The notes under the pieces are model-generated. The model was not told where the DNA came from. It made no database searches and worked only from the letters and a program-made list of their open reading frames with translations. The translations under genes were made by a program, and so were the position numbers. Below are positions 52,621 through 64,000 of a DNA stretch of 64,000 nt, piece by piece. Position 1 is the stretch's first letter, and every line of letters starts with the position of its first letter. Origin of the DNA: Hymenolepis diminuta. Lineage: Eukaryota > Platyhelminthes > Cestoda > Cyclophyllidea > Hymenolepididae. The DNA is taken from NCBI GenBank assembly GCA_900708905.1, contig CAADRB010000022.1, forward strand, positions 1,188,916 through 1,252,915, read 5' to 3'.

Positions 52621-55600
52621 CTATAGGGCGGATTTACTAAAGCTGATACGTAGGTGCGAATTCTCACTCAGCTGGGTGTTATGTAGAGCCTAGAAGTGAA
52701 CATAAGATAATATGAAAATCGATATCTCAAAAGGGCGGAATAAGAATGAAAGTTGGGCAGACAGCTTACAATAAGAGCTTCCATTGCACTCTCAACGCTC
52801 TCCAATTGCACGAGAGCCATCTTGTTGTCTTTCCTAGAAGTTGAAACACAAACCACGTTTAGGGAGGATATTTTCTACAGGCAAGCTTCAGAGGTGCATC
52901 TAATCACATTAATGAGAGATCCAGACTGTCTGTAATCCACAACAAACGCACGGCGAATTAGCAAACCAATGAGCTATTAATCTAATTCCACTAGGCAGTG
53001 CCGCTTAAATGTGTTTGTGCTGATAATAAGCTCAAAGCACACAGAAACTTACATCTGTTCAGGATACTTTTGATGGAATCTGATAGAGGAAAATATCAGG
53101 GACGGTAAATATTTATCTACTCTCAACGAAACTGCTAATGATTGCGTAAATAATTAAAGAAACCATGACGGTAAACTTACTGCATAAAGCGGAAACCCAC
53201 AACTTCGAAGCCCTTGGAACGGAAGAGGGTTCGGACATCATCTTCAGTAACACTCGGAGGAATATTACTAAGATGAAGAACGTTGCTCGGTGGGTAGATA
53301 TTTTGGTAGTTCTTTGAATTAGGTTTACGGAATCTGTGCAGCAGACTACTGGAGTAATCCTTTGTCAAATGATTGTCTTTGTCCTCTTTTGGTAGCTGCA
53401 CGTAGTTATGACGTGAAATGGCTATCTTCATGGGTTGACCCCAGAGCACCTTTTGATTCAGGAACTGCATAGCTAAAGCATATTAAAGACCGTCAGACTT
53501 TGTTGACGAGTATTCTGTTAGAAGTACTCTCAAACTACTTACCTAGTACAGTTTGTTGGGGGTCATTGAATTGAATCAGAGCGGTATCCTTCTTGTTAAA
53601 CATGATCTTTACGCGCATAACATCTCCGTAAACACCTGATTTGAAAGGAAATTGAATAAGTCTTGGTAAAAAAAGAGAAAAGCTCAACATTGCTACGACT
53701 GAAAAAGCTAGAAGGTTTAACAAATCAGAATGAGAAACGAGTAAAAAAGGGGGGACGAAAAGGGAGAGGGAGAAACGATTACTTTCAAAATAAAACAACC
53801 CGGACACAAATAAGGTGACAAGAGAGATAGATAGGTAGACTGATGGCTTACCAAACAAGGTAAATAAGGCATCCGGATACACTCGCTGAATTAAATTTTT
53901 TCAGAAATGTAGGATAAGATGTGTAGGAGGATAAATGACAAGAGGTAGAGAAGAGAGACACAATGTAATGTCGCGCCACCACGACAGCCACGAAGACGAG
54001 AACGCAGATGATGGTTGTGAAGGGAGAAGGAGAAAAAATAGAAAAGAGAAGTAAGTGAAGAGATAAGCGATATCTCTACAAGAATACAGAGTGAAAGCAG
54101 CAGCAGAAGAGGTACTACTACTTATTAGCAGTAACGCAGATTGTAAGCAAGTATTTAATCTAACAGTATTAACTGCATACCTCTTCATTGAGATTAGAGA
54201 CAATGAGGACAGTACTTCCAATATTGTTGATGGGTAAACGCAGACCCAGAGATGAAGATTGGGCTGCGGCAGCGGCAACTTGAGCTGCATTGATTTTTTG
54301 AAGGGAGCCAGGGATAGAACCAGTACCGGAGTAGGACCCGTTGCCAGCACTACCTCCGCCACTACTGCGTGAACCGGAGCCTCCATTACCTTGACTGACA
54401 CTAGCACCACCACCAGAGAGTGCAGAGAAGGTCAGAAGGTTGGCCAGAGTCGGGTTAATCGCCGGACCACCTGCCGCATTGGGAAATCCTCCGTTCTAGA
54501 AATAGTTAAATTAGTTGACTTTGCAATCGAGCAAATCTTTCCAATACGTTAGTAGTATTTGTCAAAGAATGCATATCTCAGCAGAAACAAAAAGTAGCAA
54601 ACAGAGTAAGTATTCTATAACTTTAAATGATCAAGAAAAGATCACATATTAAATAGGCATTATCTGTTACGGACAACGTCATGCCAATATCAAAAAGAAG
54701 CAGGAATTTTAGTATTAGCATTTAACTCTTCGTTGACTTGATTTTACACGGTGTTAGATAGAAAATCTGTTAAACGAACAGTAGTCCTTACGTCTCTCTT
54801 ACATAACTAAAATTATGCTGTAAAAAATGAATACATCAACCTAAGCGTCTCTGAAATGTAACTTTCCAGTATTACTAAATGCGACTTTTCAAATCTATGA
54901 GAAAAGTAAAAACCAATGAGCCAAACTGCATGAATTTTGACAAAAAAAGGGCAAATTTGATAGAATAACGGTAAATAGCACCGTGTATATAATGAATCTA
55001 ACACATTAATAATCCTCCAATTTGAATAACTCGAGTCTAATAAAAATAGAATATGTAGGTCCCATTTTCAATATTTGGCAGTATAGCATCTTCCCTAAAT
55101 ATTATCTTCAGAGCCTCAATATTCGCTAATCTTACTACTATTTGGCTATTCTCTTATGAAAATAAAATTAGAACAACGATTAAATAATTCAAGATCAAAA
55201 GGTTTGCCTGATGAAAATTTCCCAACATTTACTCTGTGTAAGAGTAGAATTCTAGCCCTCGCATTACTCTTTCCAATAACAATTAGAAGTGGTTAAGTCG
55301 TTCACTGGATCTAAGTAATTGGACTGAAGTTTGTAAAAATACAGAAAAATCAGACAAATTGTACATCACTACCGTATAATAAATACTGATTATTTGATTT
55401 AATACCTCTTTTGCTAACTTGCAACCGATTAGATAAAGTAATATCACTGGATAGTCACCTATTCAATTTTCGTCAATAATTGAAGACGACGAAAGTCCAT
55501 CTTGGACAGAAATAATATTTTACTGGTCTTATTTAGCAAAGAGATGGGTGTAATAACGATTTCATGATTCTGCCGAAACACAAGTAAAACGAAGTATAAT

Positions 55601-57154
55601 TTTCAAGAAGGTATTAAAATAGCGCTGAGAGCAATTTTCAAATTATAATGCGTCAAACTGATTTGCATGAATAAGTAGATTTAATATCAGTAATTACCTG
55701 AGCGGAGAGCGACATGAAACTAGCAGTAGCCGCAGCCGCAGCCGGAGTGAGTTGAATACCCGCACTCTGAGCAACAGCCATAATCTGCGACGTCATGTCA
55801 TTCATCCTACAGGCATTGTTATTTGATACCGCACCCATCCACGGAGAGGCCATAGCAGTGGGTGTTTGCTGATGGGGATGCAACACAGTTGGACCACCTG
55901 TAACATTAGCAAATTGAGACATTGCTGCAGCAACGACAGAATTCGGCCCAAAGGCAGAATGGCCGCCTTGACTACCATGGCTACTACCATTACCATGGGA
56001 CATTCCCGCGGCAGGCAAACGACGAAGATTCATCTGTTCTTCCTCAGTTAGGGGATTGAGCACGTAATCACGACACTTTTGACTCTCTTGACGAATCTCC
56101 AAAGGACCACGATTCTTAGAAAACTCAACCGTAAGAGTACAACAACCCGTGTAGATATTCTGGCGATTTAAATGCTGAGAAAACGCTAATTATCGTCAAA
56201 AACGCATTAACATACCAGCATAGCAACAAACGCCTGGATATGATTTTCAAATTCGATAAATCCTTGGTAGTGATCATGTTTAAGAAAAATAATAACGCGC
56301 AAAATCTTTCCAAACCTATGAAAGATCTACAAAAATGAGAAATGGAATGGATAAGAAAAAAACACAACATTACCTTGTAAATAATTATATGATTAATTTG
56401 TTGATCCATGATATCTTCAATGAGGATTCGAAGAACAGTATTTGGAGTTCCTGTATTAACACCTGGGAGATCTTGTTGAACAACTTGGTTAGCACGTGTA
56501 ATGGCTTGGGTCACCATTGTGTTTTCAGCTTTCAACTCCAAATGAGCGTGTTTTGAATACTGGAGTACCAATTGACGACCATGTAAACCCGCGGGATATT
56601 GTTTATAGTAATTAACCATAGTAACTGCACTATCAAGTGTCTCCATCTCAATAAGAGCCTGACTATTACGCTTGGATAGGACCATATTTTTTTGGTAGCC
56701 GAAAGGAATGGGGAGTAATGTGACATCCATTTCGGTTGCATCCACAGGAAGTCCCCGAATATGAATGACACATGATGGAGGAGACGATTCTTGCTGGTCT
56801 AATCTTGACTTTTTGCTATCATTTATGTCAATGTCCATAGCAGATGCATGCTCTTCCCCGTTAGAGCTTACAGTTTCTGCATCAGCACCGCGCTATTTTA
56901 ATAATGAAGATATCATTAAAATATTATTTGGCAATTTTAACACCCATTGTGTAATTCATAACATAAGTACGAGTTAGCTTACCTTTCTCTTGCTAGACTG
57001 AAAACAAAATATACAATCACTTTAGAAAGCCTGTCATTCAGATCAGCAGTAAAAGTAATGCTTACGCACTTCAGATGGTAATATTAAATTAAAACGCATT
57101 TAACACAAACTAAACAACGCGTACCATAAGTTGGGAGTAAGTCAGTGAAGACAT
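52621..57154 (-). CDS. PTBP: Polypyrimidine tract-binding protein (hnRNP I family), four RRMs
   Basis: Eleven exons (57125-57154, 56983-56997, 56374-56892, 56216-56326, 55698-56174, 54181-54495, 53852-53885, 53543-53635, 53181-53472, 52770-52833, 52621-52689) join in frame to 672 aa; human PTBP1 is about 530-557. The protein binds UC-rich RNA and represses exons in the nucleus. The N-terminus SSKRKRGADAET resembles the family's basic nuclear signal. RRM1 is near 56-130 (VIHIRGLPVDATEMDV, MVNYYKQYP), RRM2 near 167-245 (TVLRILIEDI, NIYTGCCTLTVEFSKN), RRM3 near 477-553 (STVLIVSNLNEERVYPDALF, VYGDVMRVKIMFNKK) and RRM4 near 594-668 (NVLHLSNIPPSVTEDDV, KDNKMALVQLESVESAMEAL). It ends LRISFSKSAL, the family's usual C-terminus. 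The extra length is an Ala/Gln/Ser/Gly-rich linker between RRM2 and RRM3. The upstream ATG at 57154 is favoured because it keeps the basic signal in frame. Confidence 0.95.
53636..54180 (-). promoter_or_regulatory. Probable regulated 34-nt PTBP exon with pyrimidine-rich flanks
   Basis: The exon 53852-53885 is 34 nt long, not a multiple of three, and encodes RVYPDALFTLFG at the start of RRM3. If skipped, the exon ending 54181 joins that starting 53635, and translation meets TAA after eight new codons. On the transcript strand both flanking introns are rich in pyrimidine runs, such as CTCTCTTCTCT (about 53945-53960), TTCTCTTTTCT and TTCTCCTTCTCCCTTC (about 54021-54055), TCTCCCTCTCCCTTTTC (about 53758-53775) and CTTTTCTCTTTTTTT (about 53667-53682). 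Such sites suit binding by the protein itself. Vertebrate PTBP1 and PTBP2 have a 34-nt exon at the corresponding place that controls their own level through nonsense-mediated decay. Confidence 0.6.
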
Positions 57155-60100
57155 GGCGGATGCACCCTAAAGTTCACTAACGCTAATACCAAGTGAAATA
57201 TTTAAACAAATATTCACAACCTAATCTCAGGTATAAGACATAAAATTTTACTGAAAGATACATTAAAATTTTATTTTAACTTTTTAGTATTAATCGGCTT
57301 TCGGAGCACATTTTTTTGCGCCTATTAGTAGGTATGATAAAATATATATTAACTTTTATAATTATCATCTTAAATCGACAAATTATCGTGAGTATTTAAA
57401 CACAATGTTAAAAATTGTATGATGGTTGAAACCTTTTTAGGTGTAATAACTGAAAATACTTACCAGAATAACTTTAATTACGTCTTAGACTTATAAATCT
57501 ACTAGTCGGATGAACATTCCGGACTATAATTTATCCGCTGATCACATACATGTTTTTGTTATTAGTTCGAAAATCGCCATGATTTGTATGTGCCATTATA
57601 CGATACAATTTACTTCGTTTAATGCTAATTTTGAATGCTCTGAGCAGGTCCTTCCACCGATTACATTCATTTCCTAGCGTTTAACCTCGACTGTTATTTG
57701 ACAGATGGAGGTAACGGAGGAAGAGGGTTCAAATCATCATTTTTCAGATGTACGAACAATTTATAAACCCGCTTATATTTAGATATTTCAGTTTTAAATC
57801 CTTACAACAAGCCATTCCAAAGTCTTCGCCTTAGTTTAGAGTGGCTGTGCTTATATTTATGTTATCTGTGTTACAAACCTAGGGACCTAAAAGCAACCCG
57901 TTTAGACCATATATATGGTAAGTAAAACAAGCTTTGCACAACTAGTGATAGAAGTGACCAAAGATGAAGATCTCCACTTCTTGGCTCTTTAATTGCAGGA
58001 ATATTGTTATTTAAAAAATTCGGAAAGCAAATGATTATCAATAAATTATTGTGAACATATGGACCAGTCACCACAGAAATATTTCTAATCTGTTTGGTGA
58101 TAATGGTAGGTGTGGTATCCTCACTTTCAGTGTCCGACTGCACGATAAACTTCCTTTGAGTTGCGGCAACTCGAATATGATTGATCTTTCCCCTAGTCCT
58201 GTCGTGTTTGTTTAATCAGTTGTAATTGACAATGTAAAACTATGTGAAATAGACCAGGGGTATTCTCTCTGGATTTTTCTGAGATTTTGTGCGTAATTCC
58301 CGATACGTTACAGTATACAGTTAGAGTGTTGACATTAAATATAGTCCAAGCCTGCTCTGCCCTGATGAAATGTGTTGAGTCTGCTGCAAAGTAGAAAAAC
58401 CGCAAACGCGCAGGACTATATACCATTTCATCCTACTAGATACAATGATACAAGCTTTTGATCATAAAAATTTACGTCAAATGTCTTCTTTCCTTATTAA
58501 TTTTCATCCACACCGCTACTGGCATTTTCTTCAAGGCACTTTATTTATTAAACTGCTATAGCCAGCAGATGTCTATCATTACCTGGCGATTGGAAATGAT
58601 TGACTGGCGATAAGATCTTCACTAGAGTGTCCACCGGCGGTCCCGCTGTGTGTTTGTACATAGATACCTAAACGGGTATCTACCATCACACCGAGACTCC
58701 GACAACGAGACATGACTGATGTCCAACGAAGGATTGTTTTGTATATAAATCTAATTTATTAATTTCTAAATTGGGGAAAGGGGGGGAGGAGGGTGGCCTG
58801 CCTGCCACCTCCAAACTGATCTGGTGACATAAGTGACTTGACTTATTCCATTTATTCGATCAATGTGGCCCCGATAGATCTCTCAGCGTTATTACATAAA
58901 CAAAGGCCGTGTATCGGGAGTGCAAGTTGTAACAGAAAATTGGAGATCAAAGTCTCTAGCTTGAATAAGTGTCAAGCTGTCAGGAACGGTGCGCGTCTGA
59001 ATTTTGTTAGAGATGATGCGGAACTTAGAAACAACCATGGAGAATTTATTGTCTCGAGACAAAGCATGAACACTCTGCCTATAAGCTTCGTTTTTGCGGC
59101 ATCCAATCAATCTTTTGTCAAGTAAACCCATAACTAGGTACGGGTTTATATACATATTGACAATTAATCGCCTTGCCTTCTATAAACTACATTTCCTAAA
59201 GACGAGCCTACAAATACAAAAGCACTCTCTAGCTGGACTTCGAAGAATAAAGAAGTACTAATTCCTCCAAATTCCTTACGTTAATTATGACAGAATCAAA
59301 CTGTTATGACCACTCAGATGTCACATATGCAATCCTTAAATGGAGACATAAGAATAAGAAATAGATGCTGAGTTGTGTCTGCATATAAGACGCTTTATAT
59401 CAGTTTGGTGACTCTGCATTTCAGCGAATTTGGATTTAAGATGGGAATTTGATGGTACCCACTTGCAACAACTTGGTGACCTCTGTAGAAAAAGTAAGAA
59501 TCTGACGGAGAAGCGATACCTTGAAACCAATGTATTAAAATGACTATCTGTAGAGAGAAAAAATGTTTCGTATGACTGACGATGAAATGAAATTCAATCC
59601 GCCACCGTTGCCGCTTTAGCAATTGATGTCTGTCAACAATGTCCAGTATACAAAGTGTCCACAAACTAATGATCCATGATAGGATTGAACTAAGACCATG
59701 AAATAAAATCTCTTTTACTTATTTTCAGTCAAAGATTTCATTCTGTGATCTAATATAAAGTTTGTCAGCGTTCAGGCTTACACTAAATACAGATTCACTG
59801 ATTTTTTGAAACAATTTATTTTCATCCTCTTTTGGAACTCAATATAAGTCAACCGAAGCCTAGGTAATGAGACAAATCGTTGTTTGCAGTCAAACGATGC
59901 ACAATCTATGTTATAATCGCTAATGATCACGTCATGTGTTTTATTTGTGTCGTGGAATCTTACCTTCAGCAGCCAAAACTATTACTGGAAATTCTTCACT
60001 ATACGAGTCAATTTATCCGGCTGAAAGGCAAAAAACAATGATTATTAAATTAACTCATTTCATGGATTGGAATATTGGCTTTACTTATCAAACAAGAATG

Positions 60101-60479
60101 AAAATTCAGATTATTTACTGATAATAATTCCTCCTGCAATTACAAATTAAGGTACTTTACATTAGTCGGAAGAGAAGTGGACGCAATTAATGTAGGGAAG
60201 AGGGAAGAGAAATAGAAATTTAAGATTTCCTCATAATCATTACTCAACTCAGACGTGAAAACATACATAGGTATTTTCTTGTCGTTATTGGCGATATGCT
60301 AAGTATCACTATAGTAAGTAGGGCTAATTAAAGTATTCTACTGTAGTTTAACCGTCTAACAGAAAATTTTCTATTCACTCGGTAGAATTGATATCACGGT
60401 AGTCCTTATGCCATTAAATACCCAGTGACGACAACCGTACTCATGTAAAACATTCAATATCTTAACCACGTCTAGACCT
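57155..60479. other. PTBP upstream flank, no further gene recognised
   Basis: An acceptor-like ACTTTAG ends 12 nt upstream of the PTBP start on the minus strand. Further out, minus-strand reading frames at 57871-58193 (including RVAATQRKFIVQSDTESED) and 59336-59664 look somewhat protein-like. They lack a second matching exon, clear splice pairs or a domain I can name. They may be remnants of a dead gene or transposon. Confidence 0.35.
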
Positions 60480-60850
60480 CCCCCGCCCTTTCTTCGTGTC
60501 CTTACACTGTTCCAATTGTCTCCCCCAACCCTGCAGCTATAGGTGTCGGTTCTTTCAACATTAAAACGAATCTATACGGCATCTATTCTTATCTCCAACT
60601 TCTTTCAGCAAACATGCAGTGATGCTACCCGACCTTCCCTCCATATCCTATCCCCGTGTCAACCTACATACATCGTTTGCAGCCCCCTTTAATCCCATTA
60701 TTTCTTATTGAAGCCTTACCCCAAATTAATTTTTTGCCTTTCCCTTCTACCTGTAGCTCTGCAACTGAAGAACCTCCAGCATTATCCAACTGCAACTGGT
60801 GACCCTCTAGTCCCATCCCATCACAATCTGAGCAAAGTCAATAGAAGTGA
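60480..60850 (+). mobile_element. LTR-like remnant, partial third copy of the 240-1090 family
   Basis: The order CTTTAATCCCATTATTTCTTATTGA, TTTGCCTTTCCCTTCTACCTGTAGC and CCAACTGCAACTGGTGACCC (given in short blocks) parallels CTCCAATCTCCTATTTCTCTATTGA, TTGTTCTCTTTTCATTTACTGTTAGC and CCGCTACAAACTGGTGAACT in 370-505. Pyrimidine-rich throughout. No primer-binding-site end or coding region is seen here, so it is a fragment. Confidence 0.38.
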
Positions 60851-62719
60851 GCAAACATCGGGAGTTAATACTTTTATAAGGAAAAAGAGACCTGCTCTTT
60901 CCTCTTCCATCCTCCTTCAATCCTATCTCTTAACGAATAGATTTAAAAAATAAGTGCAATGGTAGGCTAAAAGAGTTGGCGCTCATTCAACCAGGTATCA
61001 CTAGTAGCTCGCCATAGCACCACGATGAAATGAGTGGAGAAAGAGAAGAAAGTGAGCTGAACTCAGGTCTCCCAAGTGCCGCATGACAATCTATTATAGG
61101 GGAATATTTTCGGCCTGTTAGAGTAAGAGAAAGATTGTTACAATAGAATATGTGTGAGACGTGTTAAATTATAAGAGCAAATAAAAGAGATCACAAAGAC
61201 ATATACTGACAATAGAAGAGAACGACGGTGGAAAGTTAGCACTTTTGTGAGCAAGACGAGAGGTGCTAAAGTAGTCAATGAACAATAAACCACATGGTGG
61301 CAATGAACAAATGAAGGAACAAAAACAGTATCAAATTAGGAGGATGAAAAAGTTTAGGTACGCAGAGGGTATAATGAGGGGTTATTTAAGAATGCAACAA
61401 GATATTGGGATGCGATTCCTTTGCCCTATAACTACTACTTAGAGAAGGTCCTGATGACAACTTAAACGAGGGATATCACCTTGGTGGTGGAAGGGAGAAA
61501 CCACAAGGAAAAAAATTCGAACAAGAATTTCTAGAATACAAAATTTTAGATTAAAAAATACTTCTTCAGAACTTACTGGTACTCTCATTGAAAAAGGTGG
61601 AGTAGAAAGAGCACATGAATTCAAAGATGGAAAAAATGGTTGCAATGTGGTTACCAGAAGTTGGACTTGAGAAGGGTTGAAGGTAAAAAGGAATGAAGAA
61701 GCGGCATCCACGCTTCTTCTTCATAAATTCGCAACTGATGCAGGAAGTCTACTCACCAAGATAGGTGAGAAGTCTCTTCAGTCCTCAATGCAGCATTATG
61801 TTTTCCCACGAACTCTCTGGGTCAAGATCTATTTCTAACATAGGAAAATAATGATTTGACATCTGCAGGTCTAATCATACCCGTAAACGAACAGGCGATT
61901 TCAAACGGGCCTGTTCACATACCATCTATTGCCTAGACGGAAAACTACGCAGTGGTTCATTTCAAAAAATCTTTATCATCAATGTTGTTAGACATTAATG
62001 CATATTATTGTTTAATGAATGAAAACCGAAATTCTTCTTATAAAATAAATAAGAATAAAGTTTTAATAATGTACGCAAAAAGCCATAGTAAATACATTTT
62101 CATTCCATATTTATCATCCCTTTAATAGATAAGCTGATATATATGCAGATTAAAACAAGTCCATTGTGAACAAACAATATCTATAGCGATCATAGCAGCA
62201 GTAACTAGACCATTAGCATTAAAAATTGCTACATATAAGAAAATACTATTTTCGAAAAAATTTATTCTTATATTTAAGAATCCTTGTTTTCCACATTTTT
62301 AATCCCGCTTCTTTTAATTTCCCATTAGTCGAATGAATGTATTTATACAACCGTTATAAATGGCATTTAATATAAATCGACATATCGATATGAAAAAGTA
62401 CGTCTTGTTTATGACATGATGGTTTGGCTTGTTTTGTATTATGGTACTGCTGAATTGTATTTATAACTAGTGCATTTTTTTAGGGAACCTAAGAGTCGAC
62501 CACAGTATCCTACATGTAAGAGTAGGTCACAATACAAATGTCTTATTTTCTAAAACAAAACAAGAGTTTATCGCAAATTTGTTGATCGGAGTGAAGGATA
62601 GCTCTCTATGCATTTCTAGAATTACTTTTTATTCGCATTCCCCATGATAACACTTCGGTTTTATGCCCATGGAGCTGGAGTGACGTCTTTTATGTCCTTA
62701 TGACGCACAATCATGCCAT
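60851..62719. other. Intergenic, no gene seen
   Basis: Purine-rich then AT-rich sequence with only short reading frames. No conserved exon or paired splice sites were found. Confidence 0.35.
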
Positions 62720-63085
62720 CGATTTCCCCGCTCTTTTCTATAACTTCCTCGCTTCACCTAAAAAGTACATCTGCGCTCATGTTCTCGCGGGACCTTACCC
62801 AAGTGACTCATATAAAGCTATCTTTGTTTCCCACTCAAAAACAACTCACGCATATCAGCCACCATCTCCAGCACTTGCTGTTAATCTCCTCTTTTCCTCA
62901 ACGCTCCCCTCTACCTCTCTCTCCCACTCGCTTCAATCCTTATCGTGGTTTCCTGTACTATATTTTTGGTCTACTCAACACTTGGTGTTCTGCTTCACAA
63001 TTGTTGTTAGCTCTTAAACGGCTACGAATTGTTGACTGTTATTGCCATTGTTATTTGTTAACTGCAAACCACTAGTTGTTATCTT
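62720..63085 (-). repeat. LTR-like dispersed repeat, copy 4 (paired with 18541-18905)
   Basis: On the plus strand it is colinear with 18541-18905 and has a TATA-like ATATAAAG in place of ACATAAAC just after CAAGTGACTC. Two overlapping plus-strand reading frames of 105 and 120 codons run through it, but each is rich in Ser, Leu and Pro and simply reads the pyrimidine-rich repeat. Strand follows the tentative orientation set by the copies at 3380 and 16230. Confidence 0.5.
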
Positions 63086-64000
63086 AACTCCAACAAGAGA
63101 ATAAAAGGATTGTTTGAAAACATTGAATTTGAAACATACGAGACACACTAGTAAACATTTTCTTTTAGCTATCCGCACCTTATCAAATGCACATCTACCA
63201 AAACTTTGTAAGATGGGATGTATGATTTACCTCATCATCATCAAGTAGAAACCGTATGTGAAATATTTGATTTCACAATAGCAGAAGAGAGAAATTTTGC
63301 GATCTTGAAAATCTGATTCCAATTTTGTTCCCTTCAAGTCTATATTTTGTTTCAATGGGAGATTATCAGTTGGTTCCGGGAAATCTTGATTTACTGAGTA
63401 GTGTGTGAAACCTGTTCATACACGGTGTGTCCCTATTATCTTGTCTCGTCTAGTATTTGCTTTGTTTGGTGTTCAAATAATAGAATTGGATTATTACAAT
63501 TACAGTCATTATAAAATTAACAACCATCGCATATTAAGATATTGATATAAAATACATGGAGATTAATGGAAACGTTATTTTTTAAGTTTCGTTCCTACTT
63601 CCCCTCGTAAAATGTAGAATGGAAAGTTTTTTCCCCTGTTGATGTCAAATTGTAATAGAGTCTGTTGATCAATAATAATTAATGTGTTGCTTTGTGATAT
63701 TTTGCTATTGGGGACTTTTTATAGGATATTATAGAAATATTTCGTCAAATCTAAAATTACTCTACCCAAAAACCTCTCTTAACATATATTTAGATCCTAT
63801 TTCGGAAAAACTTGAAAGTTTTTATTGAAATTACATTTTAGACATGAATTATTAACACTTTTCAGTGGATAAAGGAAAATATTTATTTTATTCAAAAAGA
63901 GTGAAGAATTGTAAAATATTATGGTTTAAAAACTTAGTTTTCATTAATTTTTTGATTAAATTACACTTTTCAATAATAAACGTAAAGTGCAACGATATTT
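63086..64000. other. Right edge, no gene seen
   Basis: AT-rich sequence without a supported feature on either strand. Confidence 0.4.

Noticed and set aside
56125..56838. Single 237-aa minus-strand reading frame as the PTBP N-terminal protein
   Set aside because: The frame reads through a 47-nt intron (56327-56373) and a 41-nt intron (56175-56215). Splicing restores RRM2 continuity (IFHRFGKILRV, then HLNRQNIYTGCC).
62700..63075. Two overlapping plus-strand frames of 105 and 120 codons as genes
   Set aside because: They cross a pyrimidine-rich dispersed repeat also present at 18541-18905, where the frames are not kept.
1..64000. CRISPR arrays, bacterial operons, phage or plasmid modules
   Set aside because: All confident genes are intron-containing animal genes. 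No regularly spaced direct repeats, ribosome-binding-site-led gene chains or prokaryotic families were seen.

Overview
This window is eukaryotic. It is AT-rich, its genes are split by canonical GT..AG introns, and the spaces between and within genes are filled with short decayed repeats. Five conserved protein-coding genes can be assembled exon by exon, with reading frames that join exactly at every junction. Intron lengths fall in two narrow classes, about 32-47 nt and about 64-83 nt, plus a minority of long ones. From general knowledge this pattern, the base composition and the compact genes fit a parasitic flatworm, most likely a cestode of the Hymenolepis type. Neodermata is fairly secure; the genus is a guess.

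Layout. 1-5501: repeat debris (an LTR-retrotransposon remnant with a primer-binding-site-like end, a tRNA-derived SINE, a dispersed repeat). 5502-8845 (+): NUP153-type nucleoporin, about 935 aa with five RanBP2-type zinc fingers, ending abruptly with a decayed sixth finger just after the stop. 8846-20231: about 11.4 kb with no recognisable gene, only old repeats. 20232-32096 (-): DNA ligase 1, 16 exons, 849 aa, including an N-terminal PIP box. 32097-32504: a 408-bp divergent intergenic region. 32505-35101 (+): geranylgeranyl diphosphate synthase, 8 exons, 334 aa. 35605-52455 (+): ERCC1, about 301 aa, with an 11.4-kb last intron. 52621-57154 (-): polypyrimidine-tract-binding protein (PTBP), 11 exons, 672 aa, four RRMs. 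57155-64000: the upstream flank of PTBP and more decayed repeats.

Functional picture. These are housekeeping genes: LIG1 (Okazaki-fragment and repair ligation) and ERCC1 (structure-specific nuclease subunit with XPF) are partners in nucleotide excision repair and lie near each other. GGPS1 starts prenyl supply, NUP153 serves nuclear transport and PTBP serves splicing control. LIG1/GGPS1 diverge, GGPS1/ERCC1 run head to tail, and ERCC1/PTBP converge with only 165 bp between stop codons.

I found no undescribed multi-gene system. The most interesting signal is regulatory: the PTBP gene holds a 34-nt exon in RRM3 whose skipping would give an immediate frameshift and stop, flanked by pyrimidine-rich introns. 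This is the architecture of the vertebrate PTBP autoregulatory exon. All family assignments come from reading translations by eye; no database search was run. One base (position 150) is undetermined.
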